From positions 952,423-1,016,422 of the forward strand of contig JAUJNT010000001.1 in the NCBI GenBank assembly GCA_030448005.1: a stretch of 64,000 bases of DNA, written 5' to 3'. The position numbers and the translations under genes were made by a program. This DNA comes from Thermoleophilaceae bacterium (GTDB lineage: Bacteria; Actinomycetota; Thermoleophilia; Solirubrobacterales; Thermoleophilaceae). Under the pieces are notes generated by a model. The model was not told the DNA's origin and searched no databases. It was given only the letters and a program-made list of their open reading frames with translations. Of this stretch, positions 1-7,807 are shown piece by piece. The stretch's first letter is position 1. Each line of letters starts with the position of its first letter.

Positions 1-639
1 AAGCAGCGCATGAATCAGGAGATGATGAAGTTCTACCAGGAGCGGCAGGTCAACCCGCTCGCCTCCTGCCTCCCGCTCCTGCTGCAGATCCCGTTCTTCA
101 TCGCTCTCTTCGAGCTCCTGCGGAGCAAGTCGTTCAAGGCGGACATCGAGGGCGAGGAGAGCTTCCTGTTCATCCCCGACCTGGCCGCCCCGCTCACCGG
201 CGAGCCGGGGATCCTGGCGATCATGATCGTGCTCTACGTCGCGACACAGCTGATCGCGAGCCTCATCACCTCGATCGGCGGCGACAAGACCCAGCAGCGG
301 ATCATGTTCGCGCTGCCGTTCGTCTTCGTGATCTTCATCGTCAACTTCGAGGCCGGCCTCATCGTCTACTGGATCACCACCAACGTGTGGACGATCGGAC
401 AGCAGCTCGTCGTCAGAAAGCTGTATCCCAGGCCGGACATGTCGGGTGCCTCGGACGCCGAGGACAAGCCCGCACCCGCGCGGGGCAAGCCGAAGACCGC
501 CGTTGCCGCGGTGGCCCAAGGCGCCGCGGGCACCAAGGGCGCGGGCGGCAAGGGCGCGGGCAGCGCCAACGGCGGTGCGCCCAAGGCGCCACCGAGCTCG
601 CCTCGCAAGAAGAAGAAGCGCTCCGGCCGGCGGCGGTAG
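1..639 (+). CDS. yidC: YidC/Oxa1 membrane protein insertase, C-terminal part (5' end outside window)
   Basis: YidC inserts and folds cytoplasmic-membrane proteins, alone or with SecYEG. The frame is open from base 1, so the gene starts before the window and the ATG at 10 is internal. Counting from that Met, the typical core follows: cytoplasmic loop with QVNPLASCLPLLLQIPFF (about 14-31), hydrophobic segments near 66-89 and 98-134, then a 70-residue Ala/Gly/Pro/Lys-rich tail ending in RKKKKRSGRRR, a basic end of the kind that contacts ribosomes in other YidC proteins. It is followed after 10 bases by jag, the usual neighbour in oriC-proximal clusters. Identity is clear; only the N-terminal part is missing. 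Confidence 0.95.
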   Translation, partial: KQRMNQEMMKFYQERQVNPLASCLPLLLQIPFFIALFELLRSKSFKADIEGEESFLFIPDLAAPLTGEPGILAIMIVLYVATQLIASLITSIGGDKTQQRIMFALPFVFVIFIVNFEAGLIVYWITTNVWTIGQQLVVRKLYPRPDMSGASDAEDKPAPARGKPKTAVAAVAQGAAGTKGAGGKGAGSANGGAPKAPPSSPRKKKKRSGRRR

Positions 640-649
640 CCTCCGCTAG

Positions 650-1348
650 ATGGACGCCTCGGACAGCCAATCGGATGCGTGGTTGGAGGACCTGACGATC
701 GAAGCCGAGGGCGAGACCCTTGGTGAGGCCAAGTGGAACGCCATGAAGGCACTCGAGCAGCGCTACCCGGGGATCACCGCGGAGTGCGTGCGCTTTGAGG
801 TGGTCGAGGAGGGAGGCGGGACTCCCGCGCGAGTGCGGGGCGAGGTCGACGAGGACGCCTGGAGAGACTCGGCGGAGGGCGAGCTTCCGGACGAGCCCGC
901 AGAGCGGCTGAGAGCGGTGATCACGCGTGTGGTACAGGCACTCGGACTGCGCGCGACGGTGCACGTGGAGGAGACCGCGGACGAGATCCGCGCCACCGTG
1001 AACGGGGAGAATCTCGGGTTGCTGATCGGGAAGCATGGATCGACCATCGACGCGCTCCAGCACCTGGGCATGCGGGCCGCACTGCGCGGCGGCGAGGAGC
1101 GCAAGCAGGTCGTGGTCGATGCAGCCGGCTACCGCGAGCGGCGGGAGGCGGCACTCCAGCGGGCCGCCGACCGGGCTGTCTCCGACGCGCTCAGCTTTGG
1201 GAGGGCTGTCGAGCTCGAGCCGATGAGGGCGCTGGAGCGCAAGGTCGTGCACATGTACCTGCGCGATCGCACGGACATCGAGACACACAGCGAAGGTGAC
1301 GAGCCCGAGCGCCGCCTCGTGGTGACGCCCGTGCAATCTGACGGCTGA
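650..1348 (+). CDS. jag: Jag/KhpB family RNA-binding protein (Jag-N, KH, R3H)
   Basis: 232-residue RNA-binding protein of the Jag (KhpB/EloR) family, linked in other bacteria to control of cell elongation and sporulation. Domains in order: Jag-N-like segment (about 12-52, IEAEGETLGEAKWNAM), acidic linker, KH domain with the GxxG-type loop GLLIGKHGSTIDALQHL (about 122-138), and a C-terminal R3H domain (about 190-228) with the R-x3-H pattern in LRDRTDIETHSEGD. ATG start lies 10 bases after yidC, so the two are very probably cotranscribed. Nothing is missing relative to the family. Confidence 0.93.
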   Translation: MDASDSQSDAWLEDLTIEAEGETLGEAKWNAMKALEQRYPGITAECVRFEVVEEGGGTPARVRGEVDEDAWRDSAEGELPDEPAERLRAVITRVVQALGLRATVHVEETADEIRATVNGENLGLLIGKHGSTIDALQHLGMRAALRGGEERKQVVVDAAGYRERREAALQRAADRAVSDALSFGRAVELEPMRALERKVVHMYLRDRTDIETHSEGDEPERRLVVTPVQSDG

Positions 1349-1391
1349 CCGATCCTGCGGGAACGCGGCAGGCGGCTCCGAGGCCGGTCCG

Positions 1392-2099
1392 ATGACCGTT
1401 TCACGGGAAACACTCGTAGCCCTCGCCGCCCGCCACCGGCTGCCCGCCGCGAGCGTCGAGGCGCTGGGGGGGCTTCTCCGCGCGCTCGAAGATGAGCCCG
1501 ACCCTCCGACGACCCTCCGAACGGCCGCGGAGGCTTTGGAGGGACACCTTGCCGACGGCCTCAGCGGGCTCGATCTGCCTGAGCTCGCGGGCGCGATCAC
1601 CATCGCCGATATCGGCGCGGGTGTGGGCTTTCCGGGCCTGGCGCTGGCCGTGGCAATGCCGGGAGCCCGGGTCGACCTGGTCGAGTCGAACGCAAGGAAG
1701 TGCGGGGTGATCAGTCGGCTCGCGAGTGCCGCTGGCCTGACGAACGCGCGGACCCTTCCGCTCCGGGCGGAGGAGTGGGCGGCGGGAGAGGGCGCCGGCG
1801 CCTACGACGCCGTGACGGCGCGCGCCCTCGCGTCCCTGCCGGTCTTGGCGGAGTACGCGGCACCGCTGCTGCACCCCGGAGGCGCCCTCGTCGCCTGGAA
1901 GGGCGCGAGGGACTCCCTGGAGGAGGCCGCCGGGGCCTCCGCCGCGGAGCAGCTCGGAATGCGGGCGGAGAGGATCGTGCGGGCGGAGCCGTTTCCGGGC
2001 GCGCGGGAGAGGCACCTGCACGTCTACCTCAAGGTCGAGGCGACTCCCGCCCGCTTCCCGCGCAGGGTCGGCGTCGCGCGCAAGCGCCCACTGGCTTAG
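1392..2099 (+). CDS. rsmG: 16S rRNA (guanine527-N7)-methyltransferase RsmG
   Basis: SAM-dependent methyltransferase that makes m7G527 in 16S rRNA (older name GidB). 235 residues, usual length. The Rossmann SAM motif reads ADIGAGVGFPGLALAVAMPG (about 74-93), followed by VDLVESNARKCG, and the GALVAWKG strand near 161-168 is also typical. The first residues, MTVSRETL, are encoded by a parS-like palindrome, as in many origin-proximal rsmG genes. It sits between jag and parAB on the same strand. Start is the ATG at 1392; no strong Shine-Dalgarno is visible. Confidence 0.93.
   Translation: MTVSRETLVALAARHRLPAASVEALGGLLRALEDEPDPPTTLRTAAEALEGHLADGLSGLDLPELAGAITIADIGAGVGFPGLALAVAMPGARVDLVESNARKCGVISRLASAAGLTNARTLPLRAEEWAAGEGAGAYDAVTARALASLPVLAEYAAPLLHPGGALVAWKGARDSLEEAAGASAAEQLGMRAERIVRAEPFPGARERHLHVYLKVEATPARFPRRVGVARKRPLA
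1397..1412. promoter_or_regulatory. parS: parS-like ParB-binding site inside rsmG
   Basis: The 14-mer GTTTCACGGGAAAC at 1398-1411 differs by one central base from the bacterial parS core GTTTCACGTGAAAC. It lies in codons 3-7 of rsmG, about 0.8 kb before parA. It is the only close match I found by eye in the window. Known parS sites in rsmG produce the same VSRET peptide. Function as a ParB nucleation site is inferred. Confidence 0.72.
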
Positions 2100-2205
2100 C
2101 CGGCTCACGGGAGGCCGTCGGCAATCACCGCTGCGGCGGTGCAGGAAGTGGCCATTCGCCCCCGAACGGAAGTGGCGGGGGGCGAGTTCCGACCGCTTGC
2201 TCCCT

Positions 2206-2211
2206 TACCTT
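2206..2211 (+). promoter_or_regulatory. -10-like hexamer before parA (TACCTT, 7 bases to ATG)
   Basis: TACCTT ends seven bases before the parA ATG, the spacing expected if transcription starts at or next to the start codon. No Shine-Dalgarno precedes the ATG, which fits leaderless initiation. No good -35 is seen. Confidence 0.4.
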
Positions 2212-2218
2212 GAGACCG

Positions 2219-2977
2219 ATGGGCACGATCTTCGCGATTGCCAACCAGAAGGGCGGCGTGGGTAAGACCACCACTGCCGTCAACCTCGCCGCCAGCGTGG
2301 CAGAGGCGGGCCACGAGACCCTTCTGGTGGACCTCGATCCGCAGTGCAACGCGACGGTCGGACTGGGGCTCCCGAAGGACGCCGAGCCGAGCGTCTATGA
2401 CTGCCTCGCGGAAGAGAGCACGATCGCAGACGCCGCGCGCCCCACGGCGTTCCCCCACCTCTCCGCCGTCTCCGCGACCCCGGACCTGGCGGGAGCGGCG
2501 GTCGAGCTGCCCCGCATGCCCGGCTCGGAGACCCGCCTGCGCGAGCGCCTCGGCGAGGTTCGCGAGCGCTTCCTGTTCACGCTTCTCGACTGCCCGCCGT
2601 CGCTCGGGCCGCTCACCGTGAACGCGCTCGTGGCCGCAGACCGGGTGATCGTGCCGGTACAGACGGAGTACTTCGCGCTCGAGGGGCTCGCCGGGCTCCT
2701 CGACACACTGTCGCTGATACAGCGCGAGCTCAACCCGCGGCTCACCGTGGCCGGGATGATCCTCACGATGCACGACGGTCGCACGCGGCTCGCTCAGGAG
2801 GCCGAAAGGGAGGTCCGTGAGCATTTTCCGGAGCTGGTGTTCGACACGGTGATTCCCCGCAACGTGCGCCTCGGCGAGGCGCCAAGCTTCGGCCTCCCCG
2901 GCATCCGCCACGCCCCGGCGAGCGCCGGGTCCGCCGCATACCTGAAGCTCGCAAGGGAGGTGGCTGCACGTGCCTGA
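2219..2977 (+). CDS. parA: Chromosome-partitioning ATPase ParA (Soj)
   Basis: Dimeric ATPase that moves ParB-parS complexes and segregates the origin. 252 residues with the deviant Walker A motif KGGVGKTTT (11-19), the VDLDPQCNAT strand (about 39-48), and the LLDCPPSLGPLT Walker B region (about 122-133), all typical of Soj-type ParA without an N-terminal HTH. The ATG at 2219 is chosen because the Walker motif then starts at the usual position; a longer reading upstream would run through rsmG in another frame. Its last 8 bases overlap the parB GTG, so the pair is translationally coupled. Confidence 0.94.
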   Translation: MGTIFAIANQKGGVGKTTTAVNLAASVAEAGHETLLVDLDPQCNATVGLGLPKDAEPSVYDCLAEESTIADAARPTAFPHLSAVSATPDLAGAAVELPRMPGSETRLRERLGEVRERFLFTLLDCPPSLGPLTVNALVAADRVIVPVQTEYFALEGLAGLLDTLSLIQRELNPRLTVAGMILTMHDGRTRLAQEAEREVREHFPELVFDTVIPRNVRLGEAPSFGLPGIRHAPASAGSAAYLKLAREVAARA

Positions 2978-3881
2978 CGCCACGCCGGAGGCGAGGGGGG
3001 GAGCCCGCGGCATGGGCCGTGGCCTCGCGGCCATCCTTCCACGGTCGCGCTCTGAGGAGTCGGGGCTGCGCGAGGTGCCGGTCGAGTTGATCGCGCCCAA
3101 CCCCCGCCAACCGAGGCGCGACTTCGACGAAGACGCCCTCGTGGCCCTCTCCGAGTCGATCCGCAGCCGCGGCCTCCTACAGCCCGTCGTCTTGCGGCCA
3201 CTAGCGGGAGGGGCATACGAGTTGCTGGCCGGCGAGCGCCGCCTGCGCGCCGCAAAGCTCGCCGGCCTCGAGGTCCTGCCGGCGATGATCCGCGAGGCCG
3301 AGGACTGGGAGCGACTCGACGTGGCCCTCGCCGAGAACATGGCGCGCGTGGACCTGAACCCGGTCGAGGAGGCGCGTGCGTGCGCGATGCTGGTCGAGGA
3401 CCTCGGGATCACGAAGGAAGAGGTCGGGCGGCGCGTCGGAAAGAGTCGTGTGGCCGTCTCCAACCTGATTCGGTTGCTGGAGCTCCCTGACGAAGCCCTG
3501 GAGCTGATCGAGGCGGGCGCGCTGTCGGAGGGCCACGGCCGGGCCATCCTGCTCTGCAAGGATCAGGCCCACCGTCGTCGACTGGCGCGTGAGGCTCGCG
3601 ATGGCGGCTGGTCGGTGCGCGACACCGAGCGCCGGGCAAGGCTCGCAGGGGAGCAAACGGCCCCAGCTCGTAGAGAGGCGGGGGTTCCCCACCCCGACCT
3701 CGCGGAGGCAATGGCTGCGGTCGAGGACACCCTCACGGCCGCTCTCGGCCGTCCCGTCGCCGTGCGCCCGAGGGGAGACGGCTTCAGGGTCGAGCTGACC
3801 TTCGATTCCGCGGGAGAGGCCATTGCCCTCGCGGAGGATCTGTTGCGCCGGGGCGCCGGTCCGAGCGTCCGCGCCGCCTAG
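2970..3881 (+). CDS. parB: Chromosome-partitioning protein ParB (Spo0J)
   Basis: CTP-dependent clamp that loads at parS and spreads on DNA, partner of ParA. 303 residues. The N-terminal ParB/Srx domain starts at LREVPVELIAPNPRQPRRDF (about 31-50) and contains the C-box GERRLRAAKLAG (about 88-99); the arginine patch ENMARVDLNPVEEA follows. The HTH domain is seen at ITKEEVGRRVGKSRVAVSNLIRLL, and the C-terminal dimerisation part covers about 235-300. GTG start inside the end of parA. A tRNA-Ile follows on the other strand. Confidence 0.95.
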   Translation: MPDATPEARGGARGMGRGLAAILPRSRSEESGLREVPVELIAPNPRQPRRDFDEDALVALSESIRSRGLLQPVVLRPLAGGAYELLAGERRLRAAKLAGLEVLPAMIREAEDWERLDVALAENMARVDLNPVEEARACAMLVEDLGITKEEVGRRVGKSRVAVSNLIRLLELPDEALELIEAGALSEGHGRAILLCKDQAHRRRLAREARDGGWSVRDTERRARLAGEQTAPARREAGVPHPDLAEAMAAVEDTLTAALGRPVAVRPRGDGFRVELTFDSAGEAIALAEDLLRRGAGPSVRAA

Positions 3882-3910
3882 GGCAGACTCGGACCCGAGG
3901 AGCCGGCCAG

Positions 3911-3984
3911 TGGGCGATCCTGGACTCGAACCAGGGACCTCGTCCTTATCAGAGACGCGCTCTAACCAGCTGAGCTAATCGCCC
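3911..3984 (-). tRNA. tRNA-Ile (GAU anticodon)
   Basis: 74-nt cloverleaf on the minus strand. Acceptor GGGCGAT pairs with ATCGCCC, discriminator A, D arm with GCTC/GAGC, anticodon stem CGTCT/GGACG around loop CTGATAA (anticodon GAT), and T loop GTTCGAGTC-type. CCA is not encoded. No integrase or duplicated 3' end is near, so it is not an evident attachment site. Confidence 0.95.
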
Positions 3985-3993
3985 GGGGCGCCG

Positions 3994-3999
3994 ATTGTA
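3994..3999 (-). promoter_or_regulatory. -10 hexamer TACAAT for tRNA-Ile
   Basis: On the minus strand TACAAT ends ten bases before the tRNA 5' end, a good position for a tRNA promoter with a very short leader. The same TACAAT occurs before tRNA-Lys, tatA and the response regulator gene. No clear -35. Confidence 0.5.
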
Positions 4000-4074
4000 T
4001 CGGCCCCCCGCACCCGGGCGGGTAGGGGACGCGGAGGCGGCGACCGGACGTGCGTTGTGGCCCGCCGCCATGAC

Positions 4075-4080
4075 TAGACT
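4075..4080 (+). promoter_or_regulatory. -10-like hexamer TAGACT before the nuclease-domain gene
   Basis: TAGACT at this place would start transcription near 4087, downstream of the possible GTG at 4081. This favours the ATG at 4111, which also has a GAGGGA ribosome-binding site at 4095-4100. Confidence 0.4.
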
Positions 4081-4110
4081 GTGTTCTCACCCACGAGGGA
4101 GCCGCCGCAC

Positions 4111-4602
4111 ATGCAGGAAATGGTCATCTACGGCGTGAGCTTCGACATGGTCGGCAAGCAGCCGATCGTGCTCTTGAAGACGCGCGAGGGCAACAAGTTC
4201 CTCCCGATATGGATCGGCCATCCCGAGGCCGCGGCGATCCTGATGAAGCTGCAGGGCGCCAACACACCGCGCCCGATGACCCACGACCTGATCAACGACG
4301 TGCTCTCCGAGCTCGAGGTCTCCTGCACCAAGGTGTCCGTCACCGAGCTGCGAGAGAACACGTTCTACGCGGCGATCACCCTCTCCATGGACGGGCGCGA
4401 GGTGGAGATCGACTCCCGCCCGTCCGACGCGCTAGCGCTGGCCGTCCGCACCGAGGCCAAGATCTTCGCGGCCGAGGACGTGATCTCAGAGTCCGCGATC
4501 GAGTTCGAGCACGACGTCGAGGACCAGGATGAGGTGGTCGAGAAGTTCAAGGACTTCCTCGACAACGTCTCCCCCGAGGACTTCGCCGGCGGCAGCAGCT
4601 GA
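4111..4602 (+). CDS. Bifunctional nuclease (BFN/DUF151) domain protein
   Basis: 163-residue protein dominated by the bifunctional nuclease domain (about 1-130): QEMVIYGVSFD, LPIWIGHPEAAAI, RPMTHDLINDVLSEL and REVEIDSRPSDALALAVR are characteristic blocks. Related proteins have been reported to have DNase/RNase activity or to act as stress or light-response factors; the true role here is unknown. The acidic C-terminus (DVEDQDEVVEKFKDFLDN) is like other actinobacterial members. The ATG at 4111 is preferred over GTG 4081 because of the GAGGGA site ten bases upstream. Single gene, convergent with ddl. Confidence 0.88.
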   Translation: MQEMVIYGVSFDMVGKQPIVLLKTREGNKFLPIWIGHPEAAAILMKLQGANTPRPMTHDLINDVLSELEVSCTKVSVTELRENTFYAAITLSMDGREVEIDSRPSDALALAVRTEAKIFAAEDVISESAIEFEHDVEDQDEVVEKFKDFLDNVSPEDFAGGSS

Positions 4603-4654
4603 CCTGAGGGCCCCGGGGGCCGCCGCCGCGAGCCCCTGCCCGGCCGGGGCGACC

Positions 4655-4673
4655 CTGGCCCCAGCGGGGCCAG
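4655..4673. terminator. GC-rich hairpin between convergent genes
   Basis: Perfect 8-bp stem CTGGCCCC/GGGGCCAG with a 3-base loop in the gap between the nuclease-domain gene and ddl, which converge here. It lacks a T tract, so it may be a weak bidirectional terminator or an RNA end-protecting stem. Confidence 0.45.
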
Positions 4674-4730
4674 AGGTCGCGAGCCGTCGCCCGAGCCCTC
4701 AACGCGCGAACCCGCCACCGGAGCCGTGGC

Positions 4731-5723
4731 TCAAGTGCGGCGCGGGGGTTCCGGGGGGCGCGAGCCCCCCGGTGTACTCACCTGCTGGCCGCGGGCCAGC
4801 CCGAGGATCCGCCCCACGAGGTCGTCGAAGCTCACTCCGGCCGCCTCTGCGGCCTGGGGCAGCAGGCTCGTCTCGGTGAGCCCGGGGATCGGGTTGGCCT
4901 CGAGCACGAACAGCTCGCCCGCCGCGTCGAGCATCAGGTCCACGCGCGCGAAGCCGCGACAGCCGAGCAGCCGGTAGGTGGCGAGCGCCAGCTCCTGCGC
5001 GCGCGCCGAGGCGTCGCCCGGCAGATCGGCGGGGCACATGAACGACGTTCGCCCGATCTGGTAGCGCGCCTCGAAGTCGTAGAAGTCCTCTCCCTGGGGC
5101 ACGGCCTCGACCACGGGCAGGGTCTGGGGCCCGTCGGTGGCGTCCAGGATCGAGACAGCCAGGTCGCGACCCTCCACGTGGCGCTCCAGCAGCACCTTGC
5201 CGTCGTAGGAGAAGGCCGCAACGAGCGCGGCGGGGACGTCCGCGGGGGTGCGCGCGAACTTGATCCCGAGCGCGGACCCCTGGCTCGAGGGCTTGACCAC
5301 TATCGGGAAGCGGAGGCGCTCTTCCATCGCCGGCAGGGCCTTGGCCGCGCCCAGCTCGCTGAAGGCCGTCTGGTTGAAGGCGAAGAACTCCGGGGTCGGG
5401 ATGCCCGCCTCGAGCAGGAGGTACTTGGTGAGCACCTTGTCGTTGGCACGCGAGCAGGCGAGGATGCCCGATCCGGTGTAGGGGATGCCGAGTATCTCGA
5501 GCAGCTCCTGGACGGTGCCATCCTCCCCACCGCGGCCGTGGAGCGCGAGGAACGCGGCGTCCGGCGCGCTCTCGCGCAGTTGGGCGATGAGGTCCACGCC
5601 GACGTCTATCGCCAGCACCTCGTGGCCGAGGCGCCCGAGCGCGTCCTCGACGCGTGCGCCCGAGCGAAGCGACACCTGCCGTTCGAGCGAGCGGCCGCCC
5701 TTGAGGACGGCGACCCGGCTCAC
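4731..5723 (-). CDS. ddl: D-alanine--D-alanine ligase
   Basis: ATP-grasp ligase that makes D-Ala-D-Ala for peptidoglycan precursors. 330 residues. N-terminal GGRSLERQVSLRSG (about 8-21) matches the family's GGxSxEhxVSxxSG, FLALHGRGGEDGTVQ (about 55-69) binds the first D-Ala, IVVKPSSQGSALGIK is the ATP-grasp strand pair, and VLEANPIPGLTETSL (about 277-291) carries the metal-binding Asn and the C-terminal signature. GTG start overlaps the stop of the upstream aminotransferase as GTGA, so translation is probably coupled. Confidence 0.94.
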   Translation of the reverse strand: MSRVAVLKGGRSLERQVSLRSGARVEDALGRLGHEVLAIDVGVDLIAQLRESAPDAAFLALHGRGGEDGTVQELLEILGIPYTGSGILACSRANDKVLTKYLLLEAGIPTPEFFAFNQTAFSELGAAKALPAMEERLRFPIVVKPSSQGSALGIKFARTPADVPAALVAAFSYDGKVLLERHVEGRDLAVSILDATDGPQTLPVVEAVPQGEDFYDFEARYQIGRTSFMCPADLPGDASARAQELALATYRLLGCRGFARVDLMLDAAGELFVLEANPIPGLTETSLLPQAAEAAGVSFDDLVGRILGLARGQQVSTPGGSRPPEPPRRT

Positions 5724-7111
5724 GCGCCCCCGGCGCGCCGGTCCTCGCCCCCCCGGCGGGGCAGGTTGACCACCCGGCCGCCCTCCTCCTCGACCGGGGA
5801 CGGCTCCTCGGCCCGCGCGGGCTCGGGCGCACGCTCCTCCTCCCCGGTGAGGGTGCCGTAGAGCGCCACCTGCTCCTTGATCACCTCGCCGATGCGCCGG
5901 ATCCCCTCCCGGATCTGGTCCTCGCCCGACCCCGAGAAGTTGAGGCGCATGGAGTGCCTGCCGCGCCCGTCGAGGAACGCGCCCTCGCCTGGGACGAAGG
6001 CCACGTTCTCGCGCAGGGCGCGCGCAAGCAGGTCGGTGGTGTCGATGAAGTCCGGCAGGTTCGCCCAGACGAAGAGCCCGCCGCCGGGCCGCGTCCACTC
6101 GGCCTGGGGGGGGAAGTCCTCCGCAAGGGCGTCGAGCATCGTGTCGCGCCGGGCGCGATAGATCTCGGTGAGCGAGCCCACGTAGTGGCGCCAGTCCTCG
6201 AGCTCGAAGTAGGCCTGCACCATGAGTTGCGAGAGCGTCGAGGTGCAGAGGTCGGCCTCCTGCTTGCCGAGGTTGATCTTCTCCAGTACCGGCGCCGGCG
6301 CCACGACCCAGCCCAGCCGCAGTCCCGGGGAGAGGATCTTGGAGAAGGTACCCAGGTACATCACGTAGCCGCCCCCGTCGAGCCTGTAAAGCGGCGGCAG
6401 CGGGTCGCCCTCGTATCGCAGGAGGCCGTAGGGGTTGTCCTCGAGCACGAGCAGCTCGCGCTCGGAGACCACCTCCATCAGCCGCCGCCGCCGGGGAAGG
6501 GACATCGTGACCCCTGCCGGGTTCTGGAAGGTGGGCACCGTGTACACGAACTTCGGCCTCCTGCCCTCGCGCTCGAGCCGGTCGAGGGTCTCCTCCAGCA
6601 GATCGATCCGCATGCCGTCGGAATCCATGTCGATCTGCACCACGTGGGCCTGGTAGGCATGAAAGACCGGAACGGCGCCGGGGTAGGTGGGGCCCTCGGC
6701 GATGATCACGTCGCCCGGGTCGATCAGCGCCTTCGTGACCAGGTCGATCACCTGCTGGCCGCCCGTGGTCACGATCATGTCCTCGAGGTCGGCGTGCATC
6801 CCCTCCGCCGCCATCACCTCCGCGATGCAGCGCTTCGTGCCCTCGAGGCCCTCGGTGGGGCCGTACTGGAGCGCCCGCGCGCATGACTCCTCGGCGATCC
6901 TGGCGGTCATGGCCGCGAAGGTCTCGGGCGGAAAGCTCGAGGTGTCCGGCAGGCCGCCGGCCAGCGAGATCACCTCGGGTCGCGCGATCACCGACATGAT
7001 GTCCCGCATCGCGGAGGACCTCATGACCCGCGTGCGGGCCGCGAAGAGACCGGCGTAGCGCTCGAGGTCCCGCGAGGTCGACCGCGACGGGGGGCGGGGC
7101 GGCGGGCTCAT
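5720..7111 (-). CDS. PLP-dependent aminotransferase, class I/II (2-aminoadipate-type)
   Basis: 463-residue fold-type I aminotransferase. VISLAGGLPDTSSFP near the N-terminus, QYGPTEGLEGTK, TGGQQVIDL, VEDNPYGLLRYEG-like LEDNPYGLLRYEGD and the Schiff-base lysine in MYLGTFSKILSPGLRLGW identify the LysN/2-aminoadipate and aromatic aminotransferase group. Substrate cannot be fixed; glutamate or branched/aromatic amino acids are likely. The ATG at 7111 is chosen for its AAGGAG ribosome-binding site seven bases upstream. The C-terminal 50 residues are acidic and then basic and are not part of the fold. It is coupled to ddl, so a role in amino acid supply for the cell wall is possible. Confidence 0.88.
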   Translation of the reverse strand: MSPPPRPPSRSTSRDLERYAGLFAARTRVMRSSAMRDIMSVIARPEVISLAGGLPDTSSFPPETFAAMTARIAEESCARALQYGPTEGLEGTKRCIAEVMAAEGMHADLEDMIVTTGGQQVIDLVTKALIDPGDVIIAEGPTYPGAVPVFHAYQAHVVQIDMDSDGMRIDLLEETLDRLEREGRRPKFVYTVPTFQNPAGVTMSLPRRRRLMEVVSERELLVLEDNPYGLLRYEGDPLPPLYRLDGGGYVMYLGTFSKILSPGLRLGWVVAPAPVLEKINLGKQEADLCTSTLSQLMVQAYFELEDWRHYVGSLTEIYRARRDTMLDALAEDFPPQAEWTRPGGGLFVWANLPDFIDTTDLLARALRENVAFVPGEGAFLDGRGRHSMRLNFSGSGEDQIREGIRRIGEVIKEQVALYGTLTGEEERAPEPARAEEPSPVEEEGGRVVNLPRRGGEDRRAGGA

Positions 7112-7228
7112 GAGCTCTCCTTCGCCGTGGGCCACGAGCGTCCTCGCGCCAGGCCGGGCGGGCGCCTGCGGTCGTCTATCGTCACCACGCCCAGCGTACC
7201 GACCGGCGGGCCCCGCCATAGATCGATC

Positions 7229-7807
7229 TTGAGCCTTCTACTGGACATCGGCCAGGGAGCCGGCCTCGCCGGCTCGACCGGCGTGCGCCCGTTCCTGCCG
7301 CCGCTGCTCGTCGGCGCGCTCGCGCGCGGCGACCTGGGCATCGACTTCGACGGCAGCGGCTGGGACTTCCTCGAGTCGCCCGCGTTCCTCTTCGCGGTCC
7401 TCGCCCTGGCGGTGGTTTCGTACGTGGCCGAACGTTCGGGGATGAACCGTCGCGTGGTCGCGGTGGGCTCGGCGGTCGTGGCGATCGTCCTCGGAGCGCT
7501 CCTGTTCGCCGGCTCGCTGGCGGAGGGCGGCAACTCGGGCCTGCCGGGCCTTCTCGCGGGCGCGGTGTGCGCGCTGCTTGCCTACGTGGCGATCGGGGGC
7601 CTCCTCGAGCGCGTGGCCAAGCGCCTCGACGAGCCCGCCGCCAGGCTGCTCACCGTCTATGCGGACGCCGTGGCGCTGCTGCTGGCCGCGATCTCCATCC
7701 TTCTGCCTCCTGTGGCATTCCTGGCGCTCGCCGCCTTCGTGCTGCTGCTCGTGAAGGGGCGTCGGGAGCAGGGCCGCAAGTACGCCGGCCTGCGGATCCT
7801 GCGGTGA
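7229..7807 (+). CDS. DUF4126 membrane protein
   Basis: About 192 residues with five or six hydrophobic helices. The opening GQGAGLAGSTGVRPFLPPLLVGALA is typical of DUF4126, a family of small integral membrane proteins of unknown function. The start is uncertain: TTG at 7229 puts the domain start at the usual place, but no Shine-Dalgarno is seen, and a longer frame from ATG 7127 would add an Arg/Pro-rich extension unlike the family. The stop overlaps the next gene's GTG as GTGA, so it heads the envelope run 7.2-12.7 kb. Confidence 0.72.
   Translation: MSLLLDIGQGAGLAGSTGVRPFLPPLLVGALARGDLGIDFDGSGWDFLESPAFLFAVLALAVVSYVAERSGMNRRVVAVGSAVVAIVLGALLFAGSLAEGGNSGLPGLLAGAVCALLAYVAIGGLLERVAKRLDEPAARLLTVYADAVALLLAAISILLPPVAFLALAAFVLLLVKGRREQGRKYAGLRILR

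Noticed and set aside
1700-2218. Long N-terminal extension of ParA
   Set aside because: It is rsmG read in another frame, Arg/Gly-rich, and ParA starts normally at 2219.
3911-3984. tRNA-Ile as an integration site
   Set aside because: No integrase, no repeated tRNA end and no compositional change in the neighbourhood.
5724-6884. In-frame extension of Ddl through the aminotransferase gene
   Set aside because: Low-complexity Arg/Gly/Pro string opposite to codon bias; the GTG at 5723 gives a normal Ddl start.
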